From Legionella jordanis (lineage in GTDB: Bacteria > Pseudomonadota > Gammaproteobacteria > Legionellales > Legionellaceae): 64,000 bases of DNA. Both the position numbers and the translations under genes were made by a program. Where the stretch lies: positions 2,263,501-2,327,500 of the forward strand of contig NZ_LR134383.1 of assembly GCF_900637635.1 (NCBI RefSeq), in the 5' to 3' direction. This document shows, one piece after another, positions 1 to 10,007 of the stretch (within the stretch, counting starts at the first letter, position 1; each line of letters begins with the position of its first letter). The notes under the pieces were generated by a model, which was given only the letters and a program-made list of their open reading frames with translations, was not told the origin of the DNA and did no database searches.

Positions 1-189
1 GTTCTCAAGCAACTTGCCTCATCCTTAATCATTGAAAATGCTGTGATCACCGCCTTTGATTTAAATTACGAACAGCAAGTGGAGAAACAATTAACCTCCC
101 CAATCAATAAAATAAAAGAGGGATTGTTAAAACTGGCTGAAAGAAATGCACAAGGATCCATCTTTGAGGAAAAACAAAGAATGTTCTAG
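1..189 (+). CDS. C-terminal fragment of an unknown protein (runs in from the left edge)
   Basis: Frame 1 is open from the first base to a TAG at 187-189 and gives 62 residues ending in the sequence EEKQRMF. The segment is mixed hydrophobic and charged with a helical, coiled-coil-like look (repeated Glu, Lys, Gln and Leu) and has no motif I recognise. The start lies outside the window. It points toward the convergent gene ligD. It could be the tail of a coiled-coil effector-type protein, but nothing visible proves that. Confidence 0.55.
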   Translation, partial: VLKQLASSLIIENAVITAFDLNYEQQVEKQLTSPINKIKEGLLKLAERNAQGSIFEEKQRMF

Positions 190-488
190 ACAGGCTAAAA
201 ATCTGTGATGAGGCCTTAAACTGCGATATTATGTTTTCATTGAACTCACATTGTGTAATTTGAAAATGGAATTTCCAAATGAGCACGTTCTTCCAACTTT
301 TTTTATTGATCTCCTCGCTATTTTGCCTGTACAAACGTGTTTACTTGCACTGAAATCGAAATTAATGCCAGCAATAACAGCAAAATAATTGCACTCACTA
401 GGGAATTATCCATGCCTTTGAATGCACAGGAAATCTTATGGCGTTTTGGTTAGGCCAAGGGTCTGCAGGTTATAGCACAATTTAGCAA
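190..488. other. Intergenic stretch without a recognisable gene
   Basis: About 300 bases between the end of the first gene and the stop of ligD. The frames contain only short AT-rich openings with no family resemblance and no convincing ribosome binding site. I see no tRNA, no repeat and no clear terminator hairpin. Confidence 0.6.
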
Positions 489-2990
489 CTACAATTCATT
501 TAATCTGAGTGATTGCTTTATTTTCCAAAAATCCTTCCATGGATCTTCTGTTAATTGTTTTAAACGCGCGGGCAAAGTTCGAATGGTGAAGTAGTTGTCC
601 TCAATGTTATCGCTGAGCTCATTCCAGTGCAGAGGGGTTGAGACTGGAGCGTGCGGTCTTGCTCTTGAAGAGTATGCTGCGATGGCTGTCGCCCCTCTTT
701 GATTGCGTAAATAATCAATAAAAATTTTTCCTTTTCGTTTTGCTTTGGCCATGTTCGTAACGTAAGCATCTGGATTTAACCTTTCCATAACCTCTACAAA
801 AACATTGGTAAAATTCTTAACCTCATCCCACTCATATTCAGGTTCAACAGGAATTACCACGTGAAGCCCCTTACCGCCGGTGGTTTTAACAAAACTGGTT
901 AATTGATACTCTTCCAAATGCTGTTTAATTTCAAAGGCGGCCTCAACGACTTGTTTCCAGGAGACGTCAGGCCCAGGATCCAAATCGATTGTAATCACAT
1001 CGGGACATTCAACGTTTTCTATCGTGCTGCCCCATGGATGAATTTCCAAAACACCCATTTGCACAAGACTTAATAAACCTTTTTTATCATTTAAAAAGAT
1101 GTAATCCTCCATCTCGCCGCCATTTAAATTTTTAATGGGGACTGCCAACAAGGCTTTCGGAGTAGCTTTATAATAATGTTTCTGAAAAAAACATTTCTCA
1201 TAATTACTTGGGCATCGAACTAAGGTAAGCGGTCTATTGGTTACATAAGGCAGAATAAAATCGCTGATTTCATCATAGTAGTCGTAAAGATCTTGTTTAG
1301 TAATGTGGTCTTCTTTGTAAAGAATTTTATGGGCATTTGATAACTTGACAGCATCCTTTGATTGAGGCTCCTTTTCCACTCGGCTTACCTCCACTTGGGT
1401 TTCCCGTTTAACAGCAGAAGCTTTTTTATCTTCGCGTAAACCTTTAAAGCTCGGATGTCTCAACTTATTCTCAGAAGTCCATTCGCTAAACTCAATTTCT
1501 GCTACCAGTTTTGGCTTCACCCAGACAGCACCTTTGCTGTCGTTTGGCTTGATTTTAAAGGGCATATCATCGCTAATCAATGGCTGTAGTTTTTGGTAAA
1601 CTTGTTTTAACGATTCATCGGAAAAACCCGTACCCACATTACCACAGTATACGAGCTCTCCTTCATCGTCATACACACCTAAAAAGAGGGAACGAAAATA
1701 TTGCCGCGCGCCTTTTGCCTTGGAATAACCACCAATGACAAACTCCTGACGGTGGTTGCACTTAATTTTAAGCCATGATTTAGAACGTTTTTCTTGATAA
1801 CTGCTATGAATATTTTTTGAAATGACCCCTTCTAACTGCAATTGACAAGCATTTTCGAACACTTCATCACCTTGACCTATGATGTGGTCGCTGTAGCGGA
1901 GGGTTGAATGGCCATAAGGTATCAGTTCACGCAGAATGTCTTTCCGCTCGAGAAGGGACAGTTTTCTTAAGTCATATTTGTCAAAATAGAGCACATCAAA
2001 AATGTAGTAAATAAAAGGATAATCCTTGTCCGCCTTCAATGAATTTTGCAGCAATTGAAAACTTGAGTGTCCTTTTTCGTCAAGCAGAATGATTTCTCCA
2101 TCGAATACAACCGAGCGATAAGGTAGTTTTGTTAATTCTTCAACGACGTTTTTAAAATGCCCTGTCCAATCAATATGGTTGCGGGACATTAAACGAATGT
2201 TTCCATTCTCTTTAAAACCAAGGATGCGGTATCCATCCAACTTAATCTCATGGAGCCAATCCTCACCTTTAGGTGGTTTATCCACCAAGGTAGCCAATTC
2301 TGGTGAAATTTGTTTGGGAAAGGAAGCGGCCTTCAATCCTGCTGGCAAACGCTTTTCAATTTCGCGCTCACTAACCGGTTTGGAAGCAGCTTGAACCAGT
2401 CCCTCCTCCCGCGTCCAAATGTTATCGTAATTTTGAGCGATATCATCAATGCTTCGGCTCGTAAGAACGCTATTGGGTTTCTCAAGGGTAATATCATATT
2501 CTTGAAATGGTTTCGCGAATTCATCGTTGTACTTTATTAAAAACCAGGATTTATCTTCTCTTTTGAAGCGAATTAAATCCCAACGTCCGCGGAGCTTTTC
2601 AGCTTTCAATTCGAAACGCAGATGCCCTTTTTCATAAGCCTTGCGTGGATCATCATCCAGAGGAAACCATTCTCCCTTATCCCAAAGCATGACTGTACCA
2701 CCACCATATTCTCCTTGAGGAATGATGCCTTCAAAAGAACCGTACTCAATGGGATGATCCTCAACATGCATGGCTAAACGTTTGACGCCAGGATCAAGAC
2801 AGGGTCCCTTCGGCACAACCCAACTTTTAAGGACTCCATCAAGCTCAATTCGAAAATCATAGTGCAAGTGGCTGGCGGCATGCTTTTGAATAATGAAAAG
2901 ATGATGATCTTGCGCGTGAACCTCACCTTTAGGTTCGGGGGTTTTTTTAAAATCCCTTTTTTGATGATACTCATGAAGACCCATCGGCAA
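489..2990 (-). CDS. ligD: ATP-dependent DNA ligase LigD (PE-ligase-polymerase)
   Basis: Multidomain non-homologous end-joining ligase of 833 residues. The N-terminal 3'-phosphoesterase domain (about 15-160) shows the HLHYDFR and FEGIIPQGEYGGG motifs. The central ligase domain (about 230-525) carries the nucleotidyl-transfer lysine K250 in EIKLDGYR, and FDGEI and EGVISK follow as motifs III and IV. The C-terminal polymerase/primase domain (about 550-830) has the metal-binding pair in TIDLDPG (D669, D671). The order PE-ligase-pol differs from the pol-PE-ligase order of the mycobacterial enzyme but is common in proteobacteria. The family acts with a Ku protein at double-strand breaks; no ku gene is visible in this window. 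It is a monocistronic gene on the minus strand and the length is normal for a complete enzyme. Confidence 0.95.
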   Translation of the reverse strand: MPMGLHEYHQKRDFKKTPEPKGEVHAQDHHLFIIQKHAASHLHYDFRIELDGVLKSWVVPKGPCLDPGVKRLAMHVEDHPIEYGSFEGIIPQGEYGGGTVMLWDKGEWFPLDDDPRKAYEKGHLRFELKAEKLRGRWDLIRFKREDKSWFLIKYNDEFAKPFQEYDITLEKPNSVLTSRSIDDIAQNYDNIWTREEGLVQAASKPVSEREIEKRLPAGLKAASFPKQISPELATLVDKPPKGEDWLHEIKLDGYRILGFKENGNIRLMSRNHIDWTGHFKNVVEELTKLPYRSVVFDGEIILLDEKGHSSFQLLQNSLKADKDYPFIYYIFDVLYFDKYDLRKLSLLERKDILRELIPYGHSTLRYSDHIIGQGDEVFENACQLQLEGVISKNIHSSYQEKRSKSWLKIKCNHRQEFVIGGYSKAKGARQYFRSLFLGVYDDEGELVYCGNVGTGFSDESLKQVYQKLQPLISDDMPFKIKPNDSKGAVWVKPKLVAEIEFSEWTSENKLRHPSFKGLREDKKASAVKRETQVEVSRVEKEPQSKDAVKLSNAHKILYKEDHITKQDLYDYYDEISDFILPYVTNRPLTLVRCPSNYEKCFFQKHYYKATPKALLAVPIKNLNGGEMEDYIFLNDKKGLLSLVQMGVLEIHPWGSTIENVECPDVITIDLDPGPDVSWKQVVEAAFEIKQHLEEYQLTSFVKTTGGKGLHVVIPVEPEYEWDEVKNFTNVFVEVMERLNPDAYVTNMAKAKRKGKIFIDYLRNQRGATAIAAYSSRARPHAPVSTPLHWNELSDNIEDNYFTIRTLPARLKQLTEDPWKDFWKIKQSLRLNEL

Positions 2991-3047
2991 TCCCTTATGT
3001 AATCCATATCCTTTATTATAGGTGAAGGATTCTAAACAGTTTTTGGA

Positions 3048-4139
3048 TTAATTTAATTGCTTAGGATCAATAGCCAGGATTAAATCATCCTCCTTTCTGG
3101 CAAAGCCTCGACCATCCCGATTATTGCTTGCAACGTAAAACAATCCATCCGGTCCCAAACGAATGTCACGGAGCCGCCCTACTTTATTTTGCAGATAGCT
3201 TTTTAATTCTTTTGTTTTGACATTGAAGGCAAACAGCGCTTGCCCTCTCAAACCACAAAAATAAAATATGCCATGATAAAATTCGGCTCCGGAAGGTGCC
3301 CATGTCTCTACTCCGCTTTGTAAAATAGAAGTTTGCATGCCCCCTTTACCTTCTTGGCCAATGATCTCTGGCCAGCCGTAATTAGCTCCCGGTTTAATTA
3401 AATTTATTTCATCATGTGCCCTGGGTCCATGTTCGGTAGCCCAGAGTTGACCATGGTCATCCCAGGCCAAACCTTGTGGATTGCGATGGCCATAAGAATA
3501 TATCAACGAATTGGGGAAAGGATTATTTTTAGGAATATGGCCATCAGCATCTATTCTTAAAATTTTTCCTGATAATGACTGCAAATTTTGCGCATTTTCC
3601 GGGTGATTGGCATCACCGGTAGTGATATAGAGTAAACCATCCGGGCCAAAGCGCAATCGCCCACCATTATGAATCGCTGCGGCTGGAATTTCATCGACGA
3701 GTGTCTTTGGATTACTCAACTGGGAATGATCCCATTGAAAACGCACCACTTTATTAAAATAATGAGTTTGCTTTGAGTAACTGTAATAAAGATATATGAA
3801 AGGTTTGTAGCCAAAATTTGGATGCACGGCCAAACCCAGCAATCCCCCCTCACCAATGCTGGATACCTCATTAATTCGAGCCACCAATTTCGGTGAGTGG
3901 TTCTGATCATTTAAATCGAGGAGTTTGATTGTTCCTGAACGCTCAGTAAATAACAACTTGCCGTCGGGTAAGAAATCGAGACTCCAGGGGACATTCAAAT
4001 GATCCGCTACAACGTTCAGGGTATTGCTGGCAACATCCTTAACGGAAATTGAGGTTTTGGCAGTCGCTGGCACTGAAAACCAGGGGCATCCTGTGGTGAG
4101 AGTAAACAATAAAAATACAAAGGCTGCCTGTTTATTCAT
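3048..4139 (-). CDS. Secreted PQQ-dependent sugar dehydrogenase-like protein (Asd/YliI family)
   Basis: A 363-residue soluble glucose/sorbosone dehydrogenase-type beta-propeller. Supporting segments are DHLNVPWSLDFLPDGKLLFTER near the N terminus (shortened here to its core, WSLDFLPDG), the blade signature HNGGRLRFGPDGLLYITTGDA around the middle (core FGPDGLLYITTGD), GHRNPQGLAW, and the TEHGPRAHDEINL block that contributes to the active site. An N-terminal hydrophobic stretch (about 5-28) indicates Sec export to the periplasm. A cysteine follows TTG at residue 18 but the lipobox is imperfect, so I do not call it a lipoprotein. Family members oxidise aldose sugars with PQQ; the true substrate here is unknown. 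It lies downstream of rnc with a 120-base gap, so it is probably transcribed on its own. Confidence 0.85.
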   Translation of the reverse strand: MNKQAAFVFLLFTLTTGCPWFSVPATAKTSISVKDVASNTLNVVADHLNVPWSLDFLPDGKLLFTERSGTIKLLDLNDQNHSPKLVARINEVSSIGEGGLLGLAVHPNFGYKPFIYLYYSYSKQTHYFNKVVRFQWDHSQLSNPKTLVDEIPAAAIHNGGRLRFGPDGLLYITTGDANHPENAQNLQSLSGKILRIDADGHIPKNNPFPNSLIYSYGHRNPQGLAWDDHGQLWATEHGPRAHDEINLIKPGANYGWPEIIGQEGKGGMQTSILQSGVETWAPSGAEFYHGIFYFCGLRGQALFAFNVKTKELKSYLQNKVGRLRDIRLGPDGLFYVASNNRDGRGFARKEDDLILAIDPKQLN

Positions 4140-4259
4140 GGCAATCGCAGAGCAAGGGGCATTTCAATGATAGTTACCCAGTTCCCATTAATTTGCAATG
4201 AGCAAATGCCATAACGCTAAGTACTCCGCAGGCAATTTGCTTAGGATAGAAAAGGATTA

Positions 4260-4940
4260 TCACTGAGCCTTTAATTGCTGCAGAAGTTTTTTTGCAGCTT
4301 CTTGTTCAGCTTTTCGTCGATTAGGGCCACTGCCTGCAGAACACTCCTTAATACCGCTTATTTTACAAGAAACGTGAAATATCTGCTCGTGCTCTTCTCC
4401 CTCGACTCTGAGAAGACTGTACTCAGGCAGTGGCTTTCTAGATGCTTGTAAATATTCCTGTAGCTGAGTTTTGGCATCTTTCAAATTATCGTGTAAAGCG
4501 GAATCTTCTAGTCGCGAATGGTATAACTTAAGCACCAGGTCACGGCTGGCTTCTATCCCCCCGTCTAAAAAAACCGCGGCGATAACAGCCTCTAAGGCAT
4601 CTGCAAGAATAGACGCTCTGCGAAAACCTCCACTCTTCAGTTCACCTTGGCCGAGAAATAAATAATCGCCAAGTTGCAGCTCATTTGCAATTTCTGCAAG
4701 CATTTCGCCTTTGACGAGAAAGGCCCGCAAACGACTCAGCTGACCTTCTGTTTGTTCTGGAAATTGTTGAAACAGGGCATAGGCGATCACAAAACTTAAA
4801 ATAGAATCCCCTAAAAATTCATAGCGTTCATTGTTGTCTGTACCGACACTGCAATGAGTTAAAGCTTGCTTTAGCAGAGACACATTTTTAAAACTATAGC
4901 CTAAGCGGCGGCTTAGGCGTTGCAAATCAATTGGAACCAA
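4260..4940 (-). CDS. rnc: Ribonuclease III
   Basis: Double-strand-specific endoribonuclease of 226 residues that processes rRNA precursors and structured mRNAs. The RNase III signature ERYEFLGDSIL is at 38-48, with catalytic acidic residues E41 and D45 and the second pair D114 and E117 in ADALEAVIA. A C-terminal double-stranded RNA-binding domain (about 155-224) ends in NRRKAEQEAAKKLL. The start is TTG at 4938-4940, supported by GAGG eight bases upstream. It is the third gene of the lepA-lepB-rnc operon, 28 bases after lepB. The length is typical and the gene looks intact. Confidence 0.97.
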   Translation of the reverse strand: MVPIDLQRLSRRLGYSFKNVSLLKQALTHCSVGTDNNERYEFLGDSILSFVIAYALFQQFPEQTEGQLSRLRAFLVKGEMLAEIANELQLGDYLFLGQGELKSGGFRRASILADALEAVIAAVFLDGGIEASRDLVLKLYHSRLEDSALHDNLKDAKTQLQEYLQASRKPLPEYSLLRVEGEEHEQIFHVSCKISGIKECSAGSGPNRRKAEQEAAKKLLQQLKAQ

Positions 4941-4968
4941 TATTAAAACCTCGAATTGACATCCCTAA

Positions 4969-5724
4969 CTAATGGATTGGCCGTCCTAGTTTTGACCATC
5001 GCACGCTGTCGGTCTTTCCATTCCAGCTCATCCAGACTAAAAAGGCCTTCCCACGCAAATACGACTCAGGGGTAAAGCCCCAAAAGCGACTATCAGCGCT
5101 GTCATCACGGTTATCGCCCATCATAAAATAATGGCCTTCGGGCACAACCACGTCAAAATCCTCTGCGGGAACGTCAGGTCTTACAAAAATATTATGTTCG
5201 ACACCATTTAAATTTTCCCGATATTTAGCAACAGCGCGCCCAGAACTCTCATCCGTAGTATATTCAACAAAAGTCTGTTTCATTTCCTTACCATTAATAC
5301 TTAAGACTTTGTTATGGTAAGTCACTTTATCACCAGGAATACCTACTACGCGCTTAATGTAATCATAGCTGGGGTCAGGTGGCCAACGAAAAACGGCCAC
5401 ATCCCCAACTTTGGGATCAGAAATAGGTAAAATTTTAGTTTCCAAAACAGGTAGCCTTAAGCCATAGGCGAATTTATTAACAGCTACGAAATCCCCCACG
5501 AGCAAGGTTGGCTCCAGTGAACCGGAAGGAATGCGAAAAGGCTCGATGAGAAAAGACCGTAACAACAGAACCAGAATAAAAACGGGGAAAAAAGAACGGG
5601 AGTACTCGATTATACGCCCAGGTTTTTCATCGGGTTTACGTCTCCTGGCGAAGTAAAGTATATCCAATAAATAAATTACTCCGCTAACCAAGGAAAGAAT
5701 GACCAATAATAAAGCGAAATTCAT
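4969..5724 (-). CDS. lepB: Signal peptidase I
   Basis: Membrane-bound serine protease of 251 residues that removes signal peptides from exported preproteins at the periplasmic face. Two N-terminal membrane segments lie at about 4-24 and 45-60. The catalytic serine S69 sits in PSGSLEPTL and the catalytic lysine K124 in YIKRVVGIPGD; the family box MGDNRDDSADSR follows near the C terminus. The residue after the catalytic serine is Leu, where many family members have Met; this should not affect catalysis. It lies 15 bases downstream of lepA and 28 bases upstream of rnc, the classical lep operon order. Confidence 0.97.
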   Translation of the reverse strand: MNFALLLVILSLVSGVIYLLDILYFARRRKPDEKPGRIIEYSRSFFPVFILVLLLRSFLIEPFRIPSGSLEPTLLVGDFVAVNKFAYGLRLPVLETKILPISDPKVGDVAVFRWPPDPSYDYIKRVVGIPGDKVTYHNKVLSINGKEMKQTFVEYTTDESSGRAVAKYRENLNGVEHNIFVRPDVPAEDFDVVVPEGHYFMMGDNRDDSADSRFWGFTPESYLRGKAFLVWMSWNGKTDSVRWSKLGRPIH

Positions 5725-5739
5725 AATTAACTGTTCCTG

Positions 5740-7545
5740 TTATTTTTTTCTTTCGGTTTGGAAAACAGCCATAAAAGCTTCTTGCGGAATTTCAACATGC
5801 CCAACCTGTTTCATGCGTTTTTTACCCGCTTTTTGTTTTTCCAACAGTTTTCTCTTGCGAGTCACGTCTCCTCCATAACATTTGGCGGTGACGTTTTTGC
5901 GCAATGCTTTCACAGTCTGGCGTGCAATGATGTGATTGCCTAAAGCGGCTTGAATCGCCACATCAAACATTTGACGAGGTATTAAATCACGCATTTTTTC
6001 AACGAGGGCTTTTCCTCGGCTATAAGCATCCGAACGATGGACAATCACAGCCAAAGCATCCACGCGTTCGCTGTTAATTAGTACATCCATCTTGACCAAA
6101 TCAGCTTCCTGGAAACGAACAAAATTGTAATCCAAAGAGGCATAACCTCGGCTGACAGACTTTAATCGATCAAAGAAATCTGAAACCACTTCGCTCATGG
6201 GTAAATCATAAGAAACAGACACCTGGCGACCGCTGTAGGTCATATTAACCTGCACTCCACGCCTATCCACACAAAGGCTGATGATTTGTCCTAAGTAATC
6301 TTGGGGAACAAGAATATTCGCTCGAACAATCGGTTCAAACATTTGTTTGATTTGCTGAGGCGGAGGAAGCTGTGAGGGATTATCAATCATCAATGTTTCT
6401 CCCTTGGTATCTACCACCTGGTAAACGACCGTTGGAGCAGTTGAGATTAAGTCCAGATTGTATTCTCTCTCCAGTCTCTCCTGAATAATCTCCATATGCA
6501 GCATACCCAAAAAGCCGCAACGAAAGCCAAATCCCAATGCCTCAGAAGACTCAGGCTCATAAAAGAGGGAGGCATCATTCAAACTGAGCTTAGCCAATGC
6601 TTCGCGAAACGCTTCAAAATCATCAGCACTTATCGGGAAAAGACCTGCATAAACTTGGGGTTTAACCTTTTTAAAACCAGGTAAAGGAGTTTGTGCCTGA
6701 TGCTTTTCCAAAGTTAAGGTATCACCAACGGGAGCTCCCTGGATGTCCTTGATCCCAGCCACCACATACCCCACCTCTCCTGCTTTAAGAAGTTCTGTTT
6801 TGGTTCGTTTGGGTGTGAAAATCCCCACCTGATCGACTTCATAGGCTTTCCCGGTGGACATGACGCGCAATTTATCCCCTTTCTTAAGAGAACCATGGGC
6901 GATACGCACCAAAGACACCACGCCAAGATAACTGTCAAACCATGAATCAATAATCAAGGCCTGTAGAGGAGCATCCACATCACCTTCGGGAGGAGGGATG
7001 CGTGCCACGAGGGCTTCAAGCACGTCTTCGACCCCATATCCGCTTTTGGCGCTAACGCGGATGGCATCATGAGCTTCCAGGCCAATGATGTCTTCAATTT
7101 CACTGATAACCCGCTCAGGTTCTGCCTGGGGCAAATCAATTTTGTTTAACACAGGAAGAATTTCAAGGTTCTGATCAATGGCGGTATAGCAAACGGCCAC
7201 GGTTTGAGCCTCAACGCCCTGGGCTGCATCCACAACCAGAATGGCTCCCTCACAGGCAGCAAGGGAACGAGAAACTTCATAACTGAAGTCCACGTGTCCT
7301 GGAGTATCGATAAAATTTAGCAGATAAGTCTTACCATCACGAGCTTTGTAGTTTAAAGATACACTCTGTGCTTTGATAGTAATCCCGCGTTCCCGCTCAA
7401 TATCCATTGAATCAAGAACTTGCTCAGCCATCTCTCGATCTGACAATCCCCCACACAGCTGAATAAAACGATCAGCAAGTGTTGATTTACCATGATCGAT
7501 ATGGGCAATAATAGAAAAGTTACGAATTCGCGTTAAATCGCTCAA
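5740..7545 (-). CDS. lepA: Elongation factor 4 (back-translocating ribosomal GTPase LepA)
   Basis: A 601-residue translational GTPase that acts on stalled or mistranslocated ribosomes. G1 is AHIDHGKST near residue 16, the switch region is [11 protein letters not shown]3 is DTPGHVDF and G4 is NKIDLP. The C-terminal LepA-specific domain ends with the lysine-rich [13 protein letters not shown] segment typical of the family. The start is TTG at 7543-7545 with AGG upstream; this is the only start that gives the standard [20 protein letters not shown] terminus. It is the first gene of lepA-lepB-rnc. The 209-base gap to the divergent mltB gene must hold both promoters. Confidence 0.97.
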   Translation of the reverse strand: MSDLTRIRNFSIIAHIDHGKSTLADRFIQLCGGLSDREMAEQVLDSMDIERERGITIKAQSVSLNYKARDGKTYLLNFIDTPGHVDFSYEVSRSLAACEGAILVVDAAQGVEAQTVAVCYTAIDQNLEILPVLNKIDLPQAEPERVISEIEDIIGLEAHDAIRVSAKSGYGVEDVLEALVARIPPPEGDVDAPLQALIIDSWFDSYLGVVSLVRIAHGSLKKGDKLRVMSTGKAYEVDQVGIFTPKRTKTELLKAGEVGYVVAGIKDIQGAPVGDTLTLEKHQAQTPLPGFKKVKPQVYAGLFPISADDFEAFREALAKLSLNDASLFYEPESSEALGFGFRCGFLGMLHMEIIQERLEREYNLDLISTAPTVVYQVVDTKGETLMIDNPSQLPPPQQIKQMFEPIVRANILVPQDYLGQIISLCVDRRGVQVNMTYSGRQVSVSYDLPMSEVVSDFFDRLKSVSRGYASLDYNFVRFQEADLVKMDVLINSERVDALAVIVHRSDAYSRGKALVEKMRDLIPRQMFDVAIQAALGNHIIARQTVKALRKNVTAKCYGGDVTRKRKLLEKQKAGKKRMKQVGHVEIPQEAFMAVFQTERKK

Positions 7546-7754
7546 CTGACAAAACCTAGTTATAAAATAGCTTATTTTAGCTGAATTATTAGCATCCAGA
7601 AAGTGGCAATGTTGGCATTTATTTAATCTGGTTGATAAATTGCAGCGATTCCTTTAACGAGGAACCATGGCACAAGAAACAAAAAAATTTTGAACCATTT
7701 GCTGCTGATTTTTTTTTAGACTAAACTCTCAATTTTGATTTCAAAGGATCACTG

Positions 7755-8774
7755 ATGCGACAATTACATAAGTTTTGCTTGCTGCTTATTGCCATATGCC
7801 TTGGTACAAGTGTGCAAGCAGACAGCTCGTTTGTTCAGCGCAAAGACGTGCAAATGTTTATTAACAAAATGACCCACGATCACGGATTTAATAAAAAAGA
7901 TCTAACCGCGGTTTTAAGTCAAGTTCAATTGCAACCGCAAATTATAGATTCCATGGAAAAGCCTTATGAGAAAAAAAGCTGGGATGTATACAAACAATTA
8001 TTTTTGACCCAGGAACGTGTTCAGCAAGGAATTGATTTTTGGAAGAGTAACGCAAAAATACTGGAGAAAGCTGAAAAAAAATACGGCGTTCCTGCAAATA
8101 TAATTGTAGCCATTCTTGGTGTAGAAACCTTATACGGCAAGAAGCAGGGGAATTATCGGGTTCTCGATGCCTTATCCACTTTGGCATTTAATTACCCCAA
8201 ACGCTCTGCATTCTTTACCAAAGAGCTTGAGCAGTATCTTTTACTCTGCAAAGAGCATAAAGTCTCGCCAACTGAATACATGGGTTCCTATGCGGGTGCG
8301 ATGGGCAAACCTCAATTTATGCCAAGCAGTTACCGTTATTATGCCGTTGACTTCACGGGCAATCCTAAAAAAGATTTAATGAACGATGATGAGGCAGTTA
8401 TTGCAAGTATTGCCAATTATTTTAAAAAGCACGGCTGGCAAATGAATCAGGGAGTTGCACAACCTGCCAAAATTGAGGGCAATCTCTACAAACGAATCAA
8501 TACCATGAACAAAGCAGCCGCCTATCCATGGCAACAATTGACGGCTGCTGGCGTCAAACCGCTCACCGCTGCTTTGCATCCTCCGAAAAAAGCAGGCCTG
8601 ATTGAACTTAATAGCGAAAATGGTGCTGAATACTGGCTTGCTTATCCAAATTTTTACGTCATTACCCGTTACAACAATAGCCCGCAATATGCGATGGTGG
8701 TCTACTTGCTCGCTCAACAGTTAAAGCAACAATGGGCTGCTGCTACGGTTGTTAGAAAATACGCTTACGTGTAA
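7755..8774 (+). CDS. mltB: Lytic murein transglycosylase B
   Basis: A 339-residue peptidoglycan lytic transglycosylase that cleaves the MurNAc-GlcNAc bond to 1,6-anhydro products. A Sec signal peptide (1-22, cleavage after VQA) exports it. The MltB core carries the catalytic glutamate E124 in VAILGVETLYG, and GAMGKPQFMPSSYR and the YAVDFTG segment follow as in the SltB1/MltB family. There is no lipobox cysteine, so it is predicted soluble in the periplasm. The ribosome binding site AAAGGAT lies a suitable distance before ATG. A clear rho-independent terminator follows and separates it from lspL. Confidence 0.95.
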   Translation: MRQLHKFCLLLIAICLGTSVQADSSFVQRKDVQMFINKMTHDHGFNKKDLTAVLSQVQLQPQIIDSMEKPYEKKSWDVYKQLFLTQERVQQGIDFWKSNAKILEKAEKKYGVPANIIVAILGVETLYGKKQGNYRVLDALSTLAFNYPKRSAFFTKELEQYLLLCKEHKVSPTEYMGSYAGAMGKPQFMPSSYRYYAVDFTGNPKKDLMNDDEAVIASIANYFKKHGWQMNQGVAQPAKIEGNLYKRINTMNKAAAYPWQQLTAAGVKPLTAALHPPKKAGLIELNSENGAEYWLAYPNFYVITRYNNSPQYAMVVYLLAQQLKQQWAAATVVRKYAYV

Positions 8775-8791
8775 GCTGCTTTTAACGCATC

Positions 8792-8835
8792 TTCTCCTTT
8801 CTCAATTCGCTTTTGGGAAAGGAGAACATTTTTTA
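8792..8835 (+). terminator. Rho-independent terminator after mltB
   Basis: The arms TTCTCCTTTC (8792-8801) and GAAAGGAGAA (8817-8826) are perfectly complementary over 10 bp with a 15-base loop, followed by a T run (ATTTTTTAT). It lies between mltB and lspL. Confidence 0.8.
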
Positions 8836-8846
8836 TCAGGGACGTC

Positions 8847-10007
8847 ATGGCTACGTGCTTTCTTTTTATTGATCACTTCAATGAAAATGCTTGCTTGAGT
8901 TTAAGTCTTGACCAACTCGGTCAAGTGATAGCTCCCTTGGCTGAACGCAATATTCAAGAAATAAAAGCGCTGCAAAAGAATTGCCAGACTTTTGTCGTTT
9001 TACCCACTTCCTCGTTTAGCATCCATAAACTTCCAATGCCATGGATCAGCGAAAAAAAAGCTCGGGCAGCAATCCCCTTTGCGCTGGAAGATAAATTGGC
9101 GCAAAATTTTAATTCATTGCATTTTGCCTTCGACCGGACTCACTACAGCCATGGGGAATATCTCATTGTGGTGGGCGATAAAAACTATCTAGCCGATTTA
9201 ATTGCAAAATTTGATGAACATGATCTTGATTTTGATCACATCAGCATTGACTGGTTTGGTCTCGCCCCACATGAGATTGCCATTCTGCCCTCTTATATAC
9301 TGGTGAATGAAAAAGAGTTCCAGGGCGCTTTAGGTCAGGATCTGATGCCTTTGTTCTTCAACCCTCTTTCTGTGGAAAATCACTACAGCATTTTCAAGTT
9401 TGATGACAGCAATCCAGATTTAATACCGGATCATGGAGAGGTCATTGACACTCATCAATCTTCATACCTGTGGCTTGCACAGCGCCTGCAGAAAACAAAA
9501 TCCATTAATCTTTGTCAAGGAGAAATGGCGCATGGCGGCACGCAAACGGCATTACGGCGCTGGTATCTGGCCGCCACTGCAATGACTGTAATTTGGCTGT
9601 TAAGCGTCCTGGGTTTTAATGCCTGGTCACTGCATCAAATCAATCAGGAAATGACTCATGTGGACAGTAAAATTGCCAATATCTATCATCAATTCTTTCC
9701 TCAGGCGCAACAAGTGGTAAGCCCAAAATTCCGCATCTCGCAATTGCTAAAAGCGAATCAAAATAGCAATGATCAAACCTTTTGGATTTTAACGAATACC
9801 TTGGCCAAATCCTTTAAGGCTGGAACCATAACTTTTGAGCAAATTCGCTTTCAAAACCAAATGCTATTGGTCACCTTGGCTACTGCCAATTTCGCTGAGC
9901 TCGAAGATTTACAGAATCGCTTGCAGCAAGCCAAAATCAAAGTGCGGCAAACACAAGCATCGACGGAGGAGAATAAAGTGATAGCTACTTTGGAGCTTAG
10001 CCTGTGA
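8847..10007 (+). CDS. lspL: Type II secretion system inner-membrane protein LspL (GspL)
   Basis: A 386-residue GspL family protein that links the GspE ATPase to the inner-membrane platform of the type II secretion system. The cytoplasmic actin-like domain spans about 1-225; the segment WISEKKARAAIPFALEDKL is typical of the family. One membrane segment lies near 235-256 (AATAMTVIWLLSVLGF), followed by a periplasmic coiled coil and a ferredoxin-like domain at the C terminus. The next gene, lspM, starts 4 bases before its end, so the two are translationally coupled. In L. pneumophila this system secretes many hydrolases, and lspLM also stands apart from the other lsp genes. Confidence 0.9.
   Translation: MATCFLFIDHFNENACLSLSLDQLGQVIAPLAERNIQEIKALQKNCQTFVVLPTSSFSIHKLPMPWISEKKARAAIPFALEDKLAQNFNSLHFAFDRTHYSHGEYLIVVGDKNYLADLIAKFDEHDLDFDHISIDWFGLAPHEIAILPSYILVNEKEFQGALGQDLMPLFFNPLSVENHYSIFKFDDSNPDLIPDHGEVIDTHQSSYLWLAQRLQKTKSINLCQGEMAHGGTQTALRRWYLAATAMTVIWLLSVLGFNAWSLHQINQEMTHVDSKIANIYHQFFPQAQQVVSPKFRISQLLKANQNSNDQTFWILTNTLAKSFKAGTITFEQIRFQNQMLLVTLATANFAELEDLQNRLQQAKIKVRQTQASTEENKVIATLELSL

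Noticed and set aside
104-334. An open frame on the minus strand over the left-end intergenic region
   Set aside because: AT-rich and repetitive in composition, no ribosome binding site and no family; it overlaps the plus-strand partial gene.
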